Source: Zingiber officinale
Lineage: Eukaryota > Streptophyta > Magnoliopsida > Zingiberales > Zingiberaceae
DNA: 64,000 nucleotides
Assembly: GCF_018446385.1 (NCBI RefSeq)
Contig: NC_056003.1
Location: 18,721,198-18,785,197 of the forward strand
Direction: 5' to 3'
In this document: piece by piece, positions 54,966 through 64,000 of the stretch
Layout: every line of letters starts with the position of its first letter
Position numbering within the stretch: the first letter of the stretch is position 1
Translations under genes and position numbers: made by a program
Notes under the pieces: model-generated
Seen by the model: the letters and a program-made list of their open reading frames with translations, nothing else
The model's database searches: none
Told to the model about the DNA's origin: nothing

Positions 54966-56072
54966 TCACCTCAAGACTTGATTTTCTTTCTCTAATACCT
55001 CAAGCTTTAATTTATTATTTTTCTTTGAGGTATTCCTAGGCATGTGTCTAGTTGATTTGGGATTTCTACCTAGATTCTCCTTAGCCTTAGATGAGTTAAT
55101 TCTAGGGTTAACATTTCTAGAATTGTCTTTATCTAGGCTAACATGTTTAGCACCTAAGCATGTGTATCGATTTCTAATGTTATCATGCTTATCATTCTTG
55201 ACAATAACAATAAGGCTACTAGCATGCATCCTACTAGAATTGCAAGAATGTGCCTTAGAGATTACCTTAGGGTTTGCCCTAGCTCCCCCTATACATGTGC
55301 TCGATCTCTTGTCCTTGTGAGATTGCCTCCCCCTCGGACATTGACTCCTATAGTGTCCCCTTCGCTTGCATTGGAAGCACACCACGTGCTCCTTGCCCTT
55401 GCGTATCGGGACTCCGGCTTCCTTGATCTTTGGCGCCGGTGGAGTCTTCCTAACCCTCTTTGGACACTTACTCTTGTAATGTCCAAATTCCCTACACTCA
55501 AAGCATAATATATGCAATTTATTTGAACTTGAAATGCTTGAGTTACCTAGGTTTGAGAGTGGATGAGAGCTCTCTTCTTCATCCCTTCCGGAGGTAGACG
55601 CTTCTTCTTCTTGCTCCGAACTTGAAGAAGAACTCTTCTCCTCTTCTTCTTTAGATGTTGAGTGACCCTCAACTTCTAAATCCATTCCTCCATGAAATGA
55701 GCTCCTTGGCTCACTTGACTCCTCTTCATGACTTGAAGTGGAGTTCTCCTCATGGAGCTTTGCCAAGTTATTCCACAACTCCTTGGCATCGTTATATCCA
55801 CCTATCCTACACAAAACATCATTAGGTAAAGAAAATTCAATGATTTTCGTTACCTCATCGTTGATGGTTGATTGGTGGATTTGCTCCTTCGTCCACCTCT
55901 TCTTCTTGAGAGGTTTTCCTTCTTCATCCTCCGGAGGAGTGAACCCTACTTGCACACACCTCCAATTCTCAAGATTAGTCATAAGAAAATATTTCATTCT
56001 TACCTTCCAAAACGCAAAGTCGTCGCGATCGTAGAAGGGTGGAATCGTGATGTCCTCTCCGAGTTGATCCAT
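54966..56072 (-). CDS. gag: Copia-type gag with two zinc knuckles (368 residues)
   Basis: Starts MDQLGEDITIPPFYDRDDFAFWKVRM 60 bases after the primer site, a normal gag position; residues 10-110 form the capsid-like UBN2/DUF4219 type domain (FAFWKVRM, then a KELWNNLAKLHE helix). Residues 115-185 are acidic Ser/Glu linker. Two CCHC knuckles follow at about 193-206 (CFECREFGHYKSKC) and 236-249 (CFQCKRRGHYRSQC), then a basic region and a coiled-coil-like end (LKLEVLEKENQVL). It should package element RNA. It is free of internal stops, whereas all pol is gone, which suggests the protein was kept by selection during spread of the element or that the copy is young. Confidence 0.85.
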   Translation of the reverse strand: MDQLGEDITIPPFYDRDDFAFWKVRMKYFLMTNLENWRCVQVGFTPPEDEEGKPLKKKRWTKEQIHQSTINDEVTKIIEFSLPNDVLCRIGGYNDAKELWNNLAKLHEENSTSSHEEESSEPRSSFHGGMDLEVEGHSTSKEEEEKSSSSSSEQEEEASTSGRDEEESSHPLSNLGNSSISSSNKLHILCFECREFGHYKSKCPKRVRKTPPAPKIKEAGVPIRKGKEHVVCFQCKRRGHYRSQCPRGRQSHKDKRSSTCIGGARANPKVISKAHSCNSSRMHASSLIVIVKNDKHDNIRNRYTCLGAKHVSLDKDNSRNVNPRINSSKAKENLGRNPKSTRHMPRNTSKKNNKLKLEVLEKENQVLR

Positions 56073-56118
56073 CTCTAGCTTGTGCTCCCTCGGGTGTTAA
56101 TCCGGCGAAGAGCGACCT

Positions 56119-56131
56119 CGCTCTGATACCA
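56119..56131 (-). other. Primer binding site of the gag-only element
   Basis: TGGTATCAGAGCG on the minus strand, two bases from the 5' LTR end; tRNA-Met type. Confidence 0.9.
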
Positions 56132-56133
56132 CT

Positions 56134-57894
56134 TGTTAGGATCGTTCGTACTCGGCTAGAGAGGGGGAGGGTGTGAATAGCCGCCCCAAATCGCTCGTTT
56201 CTTCCTACGATTAGGTTAGTGCAGCGGAAATACAACGTAGAAAGAAAACAGGAGAAGAAAGACAAACCATATAACGAGGTTCGGAGATGAACTCCTACTC
56301 CTCGGCGTGTCCGTAAGGTGGACGAAGCCTACCAATCCGTCGGTGGATGAGTCCCCGGAAACCCGGCTAATAGATACTCCTTGTGGGTGGAGAAACCTCA
56401 CCACAATCTTTGCAACAGCAATAGGAGTACAAATAGGAACAAGAAAACAAGAACAGAAATGTAAACAACACTTGCTTGCCTTCTTGAAGTCAGCAGGAAC
56501 CCTGGTGAAGCAGCAGCTTCTCGGATCCAAGCCTAGCTAGAAAACCAGCAACAGGAAGAAGCTCACGCGAAGCTTGAGCACCCAACGAGCTCAACAAAGC
56601 TCAGCAGGAAGAAGAAGCAGAAGCTTCAGGCAGGAGAGAACTTCCAGAAGAAAGAAGAAGTAGCTTCAGAGAGAGCATTCATCGAAGTCCTGTAGCCCTC
56701 TTTTATACCTGCGAAGAAGAAGAGCAGAGAACTAGCCGTTGCGTCGCAACGGCTAGATTCCTGATCGGTCCACAGACCGATCAGGCTTCGGTCCCTCGTC
56801 TGATCGGCGTCTCCTGATCGGTCTGTGGACCGATCAGGGAACCTCCTGATCGGTCCATAGACCGATCGAGCTTCCTCGACCATCGATCTATGCCCGATCG
56901 GTCGCCGACCGATCGGGGTGATCGGTCGCACCGATCCACGGCTTCTTCTCGGGAGGTTGCGTTGCCTCCTGATCGGTCTCAGAAATTTCAGACATAATTG
57001 AGCACGCCCGATCGGTCACCGGACCGATCGGGACCCCTCTGGATTGGTCACCGGATCGGCAGCCCGATCCAAACTTCTCAGCCCTAAACCTAAGGCTTAC
57101 ACACCAACATCCGGTCAATCTTGACCTGTTGGTACATCATCCCTAGCATCTGGTCACTCCCTTGACCTGCTAGCACTCCCCGCTAAGTGTCCGGTCAATC
57201 CTTTTGACCCACTTAGACTTTTCTCCACCAGATGTCCGATCACCCTTGATCCATCTGGATTTTTCCCTTACCCGGCTTCACTCACCAGGACTTTCCACAC
57301 TGCCTAACATTCCAGTTAGGACTTTCTTACTGCCTGGCTTCACTCACCAGGACTTTCCAACTGCCTAACATCCCAGTTAGGACTTTCCCACTGCCTGGCT
57401 TCACTCACCAGGACTTTCCACACTGCCTAACATCCCAGTTAGGACTTTCCACACTGCCTAACATCCCAGTTAGGACTTTTCCGTGCCAAGTCTCCATACT
57501 TGGACTTTTCCAGTGCCAAGTCTCCATACTTGGACTTTTCGCGTGCCAAGCTCCCTGCTTGGACTTTTCCAGTGCCAAGTCTCCATACTTGGACTTTTCT
57601 AGTGCCAAGCTCCCTGCTTGGACTTTTCCGTTGCCAAGTCTTCATACTTGGACTTTTTCCCGAATCAGGTCAACCAGGTCAACCTTGACCTAAGGTTGCA
57701 CCAACAATCTCCCAAACATCTATTCTTGTCCCATATCAAGAATACAACTCTTCCGCGAGTGTCAAACATCAACATGCAACTCAACTAGGTCAACCTTGAC
57801 CTAAGGTTGCACCAACAATCTTCCTAAGTCAAACATCAAAATACAACTCGAGTCAGGTCAACCAGATCAACCTTGACCTAAGGTTGCACCAACA
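56134..57894 (-). repeat. 5' LTR of the gag-only element (1761 bp)
   Basis: Matches 50970-52676 with the same palindromes and hairpin arrays. Some palindromes are longer here: CCTGATCGGTC with GACCGATCAGG near 56760-56785. Confidence 0.93.
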
Positions 57895-57983
57895 ATTGTA
57901 CCCATAATATGGTAATTATTATTATTTTTATTTATTATATATTGATCCTGTTCGAAAGTCGATGAGATGGAAAGCTGAGGATG

Positions 57984-58750
57984 TGACACTCCTGACTGTT
58001 TGTAGACTCCGCTTGGACCTGCAACACAAATTACGTCAATGTCGAGCCAGGGAAGGGGTTCCCAGCGTTGGTCCTCCAACGCTCAAGTCAGTCACTGGAG
58101 AGAAGGTGAAGCAAAATGAACAGTAGTGAGAACAGTGTCTATCGCGTATTGCGTACCTCCGCTGATGCTTGAGCCTCCTTTTATATAGAGCCCCTGTAGC
58201 GCGCGTGCACGCTCCCCAAGGAGAGCACACTTCCCAAAGTTTTCTTGAAAAAACTTGTCAGTAAAGTATCCCTGACACAGTACCTCAACGGGCAGAGCAT
58301 ATCTCTGAAGTGGCTGTGGAAGCTTCTACCGTACGATCTTCTGGTTGTTCATGCCCGATGTCGGCGGCACTAACTCCCAAAAGAATGTCAATGGATATCA
58401 GAGGGAGTGTCCTGCTAGGCCGAGCGGGATGGCCGCTTGGTCGGAATTTCGCTGCCCCCGTATCCCATTCGCTCGGTCGTAACTTCGATGTTCGTGCATC
58501 TTGACCACTCGGCCGAAGTTCTGCTCTGCCAATGCCTAGACCAGCTGTCGGGCCGAGCGGGATAGCCGCTCGGTCGAAGTTCTGCTCTGCCATTGTCGAG
58601 ACCTGCTGCTGGGTCGAGCGAGGTAGCCGCTCGGCCGAAGTTCTGCTATGCCATTATCGAGACCTGCTGCTGGGCTGAGCGGGGTAGCCGCTCGGCTAAA
58701 GTTCAGCCCCGCCAATGCCGAGCTGATTGTTTGAGCGTCGGTCGTTTGAC
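57984..58750 (-). repeat. LTR of another retroelement family, minus orientation
   Basis: A TATATAAAAGG promoter box on the minus strand (58177-58188), CACTCCTGAC at one end and TTTGACA next to a purine tract (GGAACAGGGGAG, minus strand, 58752-58765) at the other suggest an LTR of about 770 bp with its 3' end at 57984. It contains three to five 61-bp units (next entry). No matching second LTR is in the window. Confidence 0.6.
58430..58740. repeat. 61-bp tandem repeat with CCGAGCGG hairpins
   Basis: GCCGAGCGG / GTCGAGCG / GCTGAGCG at 58552, 58613 and 58674 are 61 bp apart. Each unit holds CCGAGCGG and CCGCTCGG about six bases apart, an 8-bp perfect stem in the best unit. Confidence 0.85.
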
Positions 58751-58765
58751 AACTCCCCTGTTCCG

Positions 58766-58937
58766 GGTCCATCGAAATTCCGACATTATTGACTGGAGCA
58801 TGGTAGCCTCTGGTGATGCTAAACCACTGGTCGATGTCGGTCTTCAGATAGACCTCCATTTGCTTCTTCTAGTACGAGAAGTCGTCGCCGTTGAAGATGG
58901 GAGAACAGATAGTGTTGTATCCCTCGTTTTGGGCCAT
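58766..58937 (-). pseudogene. Copia gag N-terminus, truncated
   Basis: ATG at 58937 (MAQNEGYNTICSPIFNGDDF), then a stop where the family has Trp (FSY-stop-KKQMEVYLK), and DIDQWFSITRGYHAP. This is the start of a copia gag on the minus strand, with its primer site and LTR upstream at 59196-60312. It ends at about 58766, where sequence changes to the purine tract and LTR of a different family: a deletion or recombination joined two elements. Confidence 0.75.
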
Positions 58938-59195
58938 TGCTCTTGCACATAATAAAGAAAAACATAGATGATCCCAAGACTTTTGGTCTTGGATTAGTAG
59001 TGTGGGATAAAAATAAAAATATTAAGACTGAATTGGTATTGCACCAATTCAGATTGGTTTGCTAAGAGACAATATTTCCAAAGAGGTAATTGTACCAATT
59101 TGGATTATGTCGAAAAACTTAAAATCGAAAATAAAAAAAACAAAGATTTTCTCCCCCTTTGCCTGATTGGTGGTTGCACTAAATCAAGCGGTACT

Positions 59196-59208
59196 TGCTC
59201 TAATACCA
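59196..59208 (-). other. Primer binding site with one change
   Basis: TGGTATTAGAGCA on the minus strand; the usual C after TGGTAT is T. Confidence 0.8.
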
Positions 59209-59210
59209 CT

Positions 59211-60312
59211 TCTTGGATCGAAAAGAACGCTAGAGGAGGAAGGGGGAGGGGTGAATAGCAATCGTTGAAAAATCGTTATCAAGTCAAAGTACGCAGCGGA
59301 AAATAATAACGAAAACAACACTAACACACCAAGTTTTACTTGGTTCGGAGCCTTCGTCGACTCATACTCCAAGGCTCGCACGTGAGAGTTCTTTCGTTGG
59401 ACATTCCACTAATAGTTCGCAAAAGAGTTACACAATAAGTACAAGAACGATAAAATAAAGTTACCAACAGCAAGGAAAATAAAAACTGAGTTGCATGTTG
59501 TTGGAGAAGCTTCACAGCATCGCAGGAGCGTCTTTGGAGCAGCGCGCAAGAAAACAGTTACAAAGAGAAGTTATGTATTATGCTCCTGGTGGGAGGCTGC
59601 TTAAATAGGTAGTTCTGGGTGCCTAGATCCCTTCCGAGCGCCTAGATCGTGACGTCAACCATCTAATCAATGTGCTCCAAGCTGGCGACAAGATTGATTT
59701 TGGGCATTCTGGGCACTCAGATCACTTCGGGGCGCCCGGACCCACTTTTCTAGCAGTCTTTATTTCCTACAAAATAAAGTTAGTCAGAGACAATAAAACT
59801 TATATTACCCTACAAAACAAGTGTTAACACAATTATAATCCAGAGTAGTAATTAAATTATGTCTCCTCGAGACCAAAATCTAGTAAAGATCTCAACTTAG
59901 ATTTCTCAAATGGATTTAAGTTGGATCAATGCCTACGTTCCCTCAGATGGAGAACGTGTCCTCACCAAGTCACTGTCCTCGAGTGACTTATCTTAACTTA
60001 CCGCTTTGCCAGACATCCGGTCAGCCCGTCGACTTGTTTGGACTTCATGCCAGCTATCCGGTCGGCCGTTGACCAAGCTGGACTTCGTACCATATATCCA
60101 GTCAGCCCATCGACCTATTTGGACTTCGTACTAGCTATCCAGTCAACCCATCGACCAAGATGAATTTCTTGCCAGATATCCGATCAGCAGTCGACTTATC
60201 TGGACTTCTCTTGCACACTTAGTTAAATCGTTAAATCACATTAAACCTAACTTAACTTACTTTGTCATTCATCAAAACCTGAGTTAGACCGTTAGTGCAA
60301 CCTGCACCAACA
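59211..60312 (-). repeat. 5' LTR of the truncated copia element (about 1.1 kb)
   Basis: In plus orientation it runs from CTTGGATCGAAAAG to GCACCAACA. Shares the ACTTGGTTCGGAGCC region with 49991. Five hairpins of the TCC two-helix type lie at 60005-60205. Its right end splits a FAR1-like codon series at 60312/60313. Confidence 0.8.
60005..60205. repeat. Five two-helix hairpins of the TCC type
   Basis: Outer pairs CCAGACA/TGTTTGG (one G-T), CCAGCT/AGCTGG, CCATATA/TATTTGG (one mismatch), a decayed fourth, CCAGATA/TATCTGG; each followed by TCC and GGTC/GATC, with GTCGAC in the 3' half. Separated by GACTTC. Same plan as 51886-52040 in a different LTR family. Confidence 0.8.
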
Positions 60313-60413
60313 TATGCATCCTCTAGAGATGAGAATTCCATTCCAATTTTTGGCTTTCGATCATCTGCAACTTGGGGAATGAATTCTTGATCATCAACTT
60401 TATTTTCTTTCAT
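60313..60413 (-). pseudogene. FAR1-like exon cut by the copia insertion
   Basis: Minus-strand frame from ATG 60413: MKENKVDDQEFIPQVADDR then KPKIGMEFSSLEDAY, the start of the FAR1 DNA-binding domain (P-K-x-G-M-x-F-x-S-x-E-x-A-Y), a domain of transposase origin in far-red signalling factors. It stops being FAR1-like exactly at the LTR end. The remainder of the gene is not found on the other side of the element. It may be a domesticated FAR1-related gene or part of a MULE. Confidence 0.72.
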
Positions 60414-60844
60414 TTGTAGGCACCCTCGCATTATATTTGACAATAGATAAATAAATAAAAATTATTCCAATTAATTGAATAAAACATAAGTGATTCTGAT
60501 ATAGATAAACATCAAGTCATAGACATGATATAAATACATTAGTAGATACCAATTGCTACTTTTGGATGTTGGGCACACATATATTTTGTCCTAACAGAAG
60601 ATCAGCTAAGTTAAACATGGACTTGAATGCCAAGAATACAACTATAAGTTAAATGTAGCACTGTTCGGATTTCTATTACTTGAATCTCAATTTATACACC
60701 TTGCATTATTTCTATAGGACTTTCAATTTAGAATTTTCTTATTATTTCAATTTCCAGAGCACATTCTCATATAAACAAGGATATATCAATATTGGTGCAG
60801 AAAAAAAGCTAGCCATAAAGTTCGACAATTTAGTAAGAGAAACC
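60414..60844. other. Spacer, no gene seen
   Basis: AT-rich; may hold upstream sequence of the FAR1-like fragment. Confidence 0.45.
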
Positions 60845-60899
60845 ATGAATTATAATGTATAGTTTAATCTTTATCGATGAACACAAAATCACAACAAAC

Positions 60900-61135
60900 A
60901 AAGTACCAGGAGGGAGAGCTCGCGATTGGGAAGGAGAGCTCTTGGCGACAGGAGAGGGCTCGCGACTAAGAGGGAGAGCTCACGACGGCAAGAGAGGGCT
61001 CCCGATTGGGAGGGAGAGCTCGCAGTGGAAGGGAGAGCTCGCTGCTGGGAGGGAGAGCTCACGACTGCAGGAGAGGGCTTGCGGCAAGGAGGAGAGCTCG
61101 CAGCGGCAGGAGAGAGCTCGCAGCGGCAGAAGAGA
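60900..61135. repeat. GAGAGCTCGC minisatellite, left arm
   Basis: About 12 imperfect units of 19-23 bp, each with GAGAGCTC or GAGGGCTC. Confidence 0.85.
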
Positions 61136-62153
61136 TACATCTCACAAGGACTATAAGTTGATTGTATGCATTTTAGTACACAATAGATATAAGTGAGATA
61201 TTAGGAGGATGAACAAAACTCAAGATGTTTATTTAATGCATCTTTTTGAGTTTTAATTTTATCAAAACGCATAGTTTATGTGTTATCCAATCATTGGGAA
61301 ATCTAGTGTGCAGGGTCATGCGCATTTAGCTCACGGAACATGATTGAAAATTGGTTTTGAAAATCGTTTCAAAATATTTTTAGAAATTCTTGGTGAAAGT
61401 TATCTTTTGATAGAAATCACCATCGTGCTATGCCAACACTTGACACTACTTGACATATTATTTATTTTATAACTTGTGTCCGTACATAATAATGTCAAAT
61501 TTGTACCCGATGGAAACCTAAAGTCACTACTTAAATATATAGTTGTCTTATCTTCTTCATCTTCTTCCTCTTTCCATCTTTAGTTCACCATCAACATCAC
61601 ATATTAGAACGCTGACATGATACTGAAATAGTATCATTCCAGTTAAATATCAAAATTTCGGCAGATTTTGAAGCACTTATTCTTACTCATACCACCATTA
61701 TGCTATTTCCAATTGTTTTTTTTCCTTGTAATGGTTCCATCATTTATGTATATTTTTTGTGCTCACCATCTTTCTTATCTAATTCTAATTATTGTTCTCT
61801 CTAGTTCTGTTGACTTCCCAAAAATTGATTAGATTCAATCACATTGATATCATGCATTGTCAATGATTAGCCCATGATACACAATTCTCAAATGGGCGAA
61901 TCAAATTATGGTTGGAAGGCCAAAATTGGTCTCTTTAAAGTCCTTAAATAGTTAACTTGTTTTGAAAACCTTAATACTAAGTTATTTGAAAATGTCTTAT
62001 TATCTTATTATATGGTCCTTTTACAACATTCTTATTTTTGTTTTTTTTTGCTTAAGTTATGGTTAGACTATATTATCTTGTTCTACTCATACTCGTACTG
62101 TGTAATAGCAATCTGGAAAGATTCTCATATGTGATTCTTTGTAATATCATCAG

Positions 62154-62763
62154 GATAATTTCTGGGAAATGGGTGATACTGGCCCTTGTGGCCCTTGCAC
62201 AGAGATACATTTTGATCGTCTTGGTAATCGTGATGCAACATCTTTTGTTAATAATGATGATCCTATACATGCATTGAGATATGGAACCTTGTGTTTATTC
62301 AAGTATGAACTTATTTATTTGTTCTCTTATTTTCTTAGATTTGAATATTTTTTAAAATTGTTACTCTTTCTTGGTATTCCTTTCTATACACTTTTGTAGT
62401 TCGACCGCGAAGCTGATGGTAGTCTGAGGTCGTTGCCTGCTAAACATGTTGATACAGGGATGTGTGTTGAGAGATTAACTTCTATTCTTCAAAAAAAAAA
62501 AGAGCAATTATGATACAGATGTATTCTTGCCTATATTTGATGCTATTCAACAAGTACACTATTAGTGAACCAGTCTATTTATTTTTGAAATAGATTGGGA
62601 TTGTGATGAAACTTCCTTGTTACCCCTTACAGGTGACGGGGGCTTGTCCCTACTCATGGCAAAGTAGGGTCTGATGATGTGGAAAAACTTGACATGGCTT
62701 ATAGAGTGGTTGCTGATCACATAAGAACACTTTCTTTTGCTATTGCTGATGGTTCCCGTCCTG
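62154..62763 (+). pseudogene. Alanyl-tRNA synthetase fragment, three exons
   Basis: Exon a 62154-62302 encodes [18 protein letters not shown] and [14 protein letters not shown], and after a one-base shift [11 protein letters not shown]: the class II motif region of the AlaRS aminoacylation domain. Exon b 62400-62553 encodes [20 protein letters not shown] and ERLTSILQ; an A run adds a frameshift. Exon c 62633-62763 begins VTGACPYS and, after another one-base insertion, continues [17 protein letters not shown] and [12 protein letters not shown] acceptors and GT donors are kept at each border, so it was copied as DNA with introns. Three frameshifts in three exons make it non-functional. Enzyme function (charging tRNA-Ala) belongs to the parent gene elsewhere. 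Confidence 0.93.
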
Positions 62764-63204
62764 GTAAATGTCTTGAAATTTGGTTTCCGAACCTTATGAT
62801 TTTGTCTATTTCAATTCTTAGTGGCCGTTCAAAGTTTTCAGACCACCTTAAGTTAGAAGTGAATAGCTTTCAGTCTTTCCCCCGCGAACAGGGTGGGATT
62901 GCATCCTGTCTGTTTCTTGTTATGATATAGAGATCACTTTAGCATTCGACATTTCTTTCCTTATATGTATTTGAAGTATGGAGAATCCTTTGGTCTTGTA
63001 AAATAAGACTTTGGTTCGCTGGAGGCCTACGCTGTTTATTCTCTACAGAATGTGTATGCTGCAGCTTGTTTGCTGCGGCTGCGTGCGGTGAAGGAGTCGT
63101 GGCGATTCCACGTCATCCGTGGCGCGTGAGAGTTAAGTTGCATAAAGGGGGGAAAAATCGCAATCGCGCACTCTCAAACCTCTCCTCTTCCTCTCCGCGA
63201 ACCC

Positions 63205-63500
63205 TAGCAGAAGAGCCGCTGCGAGCTCTCCCTCGCGGGTCGCGAGCCCTCTCCTGCCGCTGCAATCTCTCCCTCGCCAGTCTCATGCCATCTCCTGCCG
63301 CTGCGAGCTCTCCCCTCCAGCTGCGAGCTCTCTCCCGCTGCTGCGAGCTCTCCCTCCCTGCCGCGAGCCCTCTCTTGCCGCCGTGAGCTCTCTCTCCCAG
63401 CCGCAAGCTCTCCCTCCCGTCGCGAGCTCTCCCTCCTAGTCGCGAGCCCTCTCCTGCCGCCGCGAGCTATCCCTCCCAGTCGCGAGCACTCTCTCTCGGT
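63205..63500. repeat. GCGAGCTCTC minisatellite, right arm
   Basis: About 14 imperfect units, the inverse of the left arm. A preceding GC-rich stretch (63060-63200) looks like a plant 5' UTR (CGCGAACCCTAGCAG). Confidence 0.85.
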
Positions 63501-63560
63501 ACTTTGTTTGCTGTGATTTTGTGTTCATTGATGAAAATTAAATTATACATTATAATTCAT

Positions 63561-64000
63561 GCAGTGATTTGCGTAGATGTTGTTTCAAAGGTGGAAAATT
63601 ACAATTCATCACAACTGACTGTTTGTGAAGTATATAGTTAATTTTTTTTTCTTCGCGTGATGTATACTTCAAATTGGATATTTAGGATTGCTAATGTGAA
63701 CTTCAAGTTCATGCTTGTGATTGTTAATCATGTGACTTAGGTCTTTTATGGATTGAAAATTTCATTTGAATTCTTAATTTAATTAGAAAATAAATGGTGA
63801 TGATAGGTATATTATATGAGTCTTATGGGTCGTGTTTAATGTATTTATATCATATTTATGACTTGATGTTGTATTTATTTTATAGAGAGACGTAGAAGAG
63901 GAGAGTTGGGTATCATTTTTTGGTCCCCTCCTGTCTCTAATAGTCTAATTGCATCATATTCCTATTGAAACTTTCTATAAAAAAAATACAAATTAACAAT
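63561..64000. other. AT-rich right end of the window
   Basis: No gene, repeat or conserved motif recognised. Confidence 0.5.

Larger units (their letters stand above)
50965..57899 (-). mobile_element. Complete gag-only LTR retrotransposon (copia type)
   Basis: Element 50970-57894 (6925 bp) on the minus strand, with target duplication ATTGT at 50965-50969 and 57895-57899. 5' LTR 56134-57894, primer site 56119-56131, gag 56072 down to 54606, a 1.9-kb non-coding stretch, purine tract 52677-52690, 3' LTR 50970-52676. No protease, integrase, RT or RNase H sequence is recognisable, so it must use enzymes of another element. This is the layout of TR-GAG-type non-autonomous retrotransposons described in plants. 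The gag resembles that of SIRE-type copia elements. Confidence 0.93.
60845..63560. mobile_element. Inverted-repeat unit carrying alanyl-tRNA synthetase exons
   Basis: Left arm 60845-61135 and right arm 63205-63560 are inverted copies: ATGAATTATAATGTATA, a conserved CACAAAATCACA...CAAACAAAGTACC block, then an irregular minisatellite of GGGAGAGCTCGCG units of about 20 bp. Similarity stops sharply outside 60845 and 63560. The 2.1 kb between the arms hold gene exons. Long inverted ends with captured host exons suggest a Pack-MULE-like element, but I see no 9-bp target duplication. Confidence 0.7.

Noticed and set aside
60855..63406. Open frames across the GAGCTC minisatellites
   Set aside because: Arg/Glu/Ser-rich translations of short GC repeats present on both strands.

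Overview
Organism and overall character: this is nuclear DNA of a flowering plant, probably a monocot with a large, repeat-filled genome; I cannot name the species from the sequence alone. Everything points that way: Ty1/copia and Ty3/gypsy LTR retrotransposons primed by plant initiator-Met tRNA (TGGTATCAGAGC boxes), CACTA, hAT-like and Tourist-like DNA elements, a tRNA-type SINE, exons with plant-like GT/AG introns, and promoters with TATA and G-box motifs. At least 80% of the window is transposon or transposon remnant. Only two gene models look intact: a multi-pass membrane protein on the minus strand (10543-11514) and a secreted glycine/serine-rich protein on the plus strand (45355-46338). 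Layout, left to right: 1-7408 is a decayed copia element cut by the window edge. 7409-10400 is a repeat island with 32-bp and 89-bp tandem repeats and a 100-bp fragment copied from the neighbouring membrane-protein gene. 10543-11586 is that gene and its promoter. 12280-12788 is a hAT-like non-autonomous element with an 8-bp target duplication. 13640-15765 holds a very old gypsy gag and a MITE fragment. 15766-44001 is one Ty3/gypsy chromovirus opened by two later insertions: a compound copia element with three LTRs and two internal regions (18885-33960, target duplication CCAGC) and a 4.9-kb CACTA element (34212-39154, target duplication ATG) that carries pieces of an NHL-repeat gene. Its 3' LTR also holds a MITE and a SINE. 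44317-44511 is a Tourist-like MITE; 45056-46338 is the glycine-rich gene and promoter; 47401-47573 and 49145-49330 are second copies of the same MITE and SINE families; 47734-47880 looks like a broken first exon of EMC4. 50275-50687 is a three-part inverted repeat. 50970-57894 is a complete minus-strand copia-type element with both LTRs and target duplication ATTGT but only gag between them. 57984-60312 is a chimera of two further LTR families, inserted into a FAR1-like exon (60313-60413). 60845-63560 is a 2.7-kb inverted-repeat unit whose arms are GAGCTC-rich minisatellites and whose centre holds three exons of an alanyl-tRNA synthetase gene. How the parts relate: the exact target duplications and the codons split by insertions give a relative order of events (gypsy first, then copia compound and CACTA; FAR1-like gene before its copia). 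None of the retroelements looks fully autonomous: the compound copia lost gag, RT and RNase H segments in both halves, the 50.9-57.9 kb element keeps only gag, and the gypsy has a changed RT active site. The most unusual signal is structural: the LTRs and leaders of at least three LTR families are packed with consecutive short hairpins whose arms differ in sequence from one to the next but remain complementary, including two positions where both sides of a stem changed together between LTR copies.
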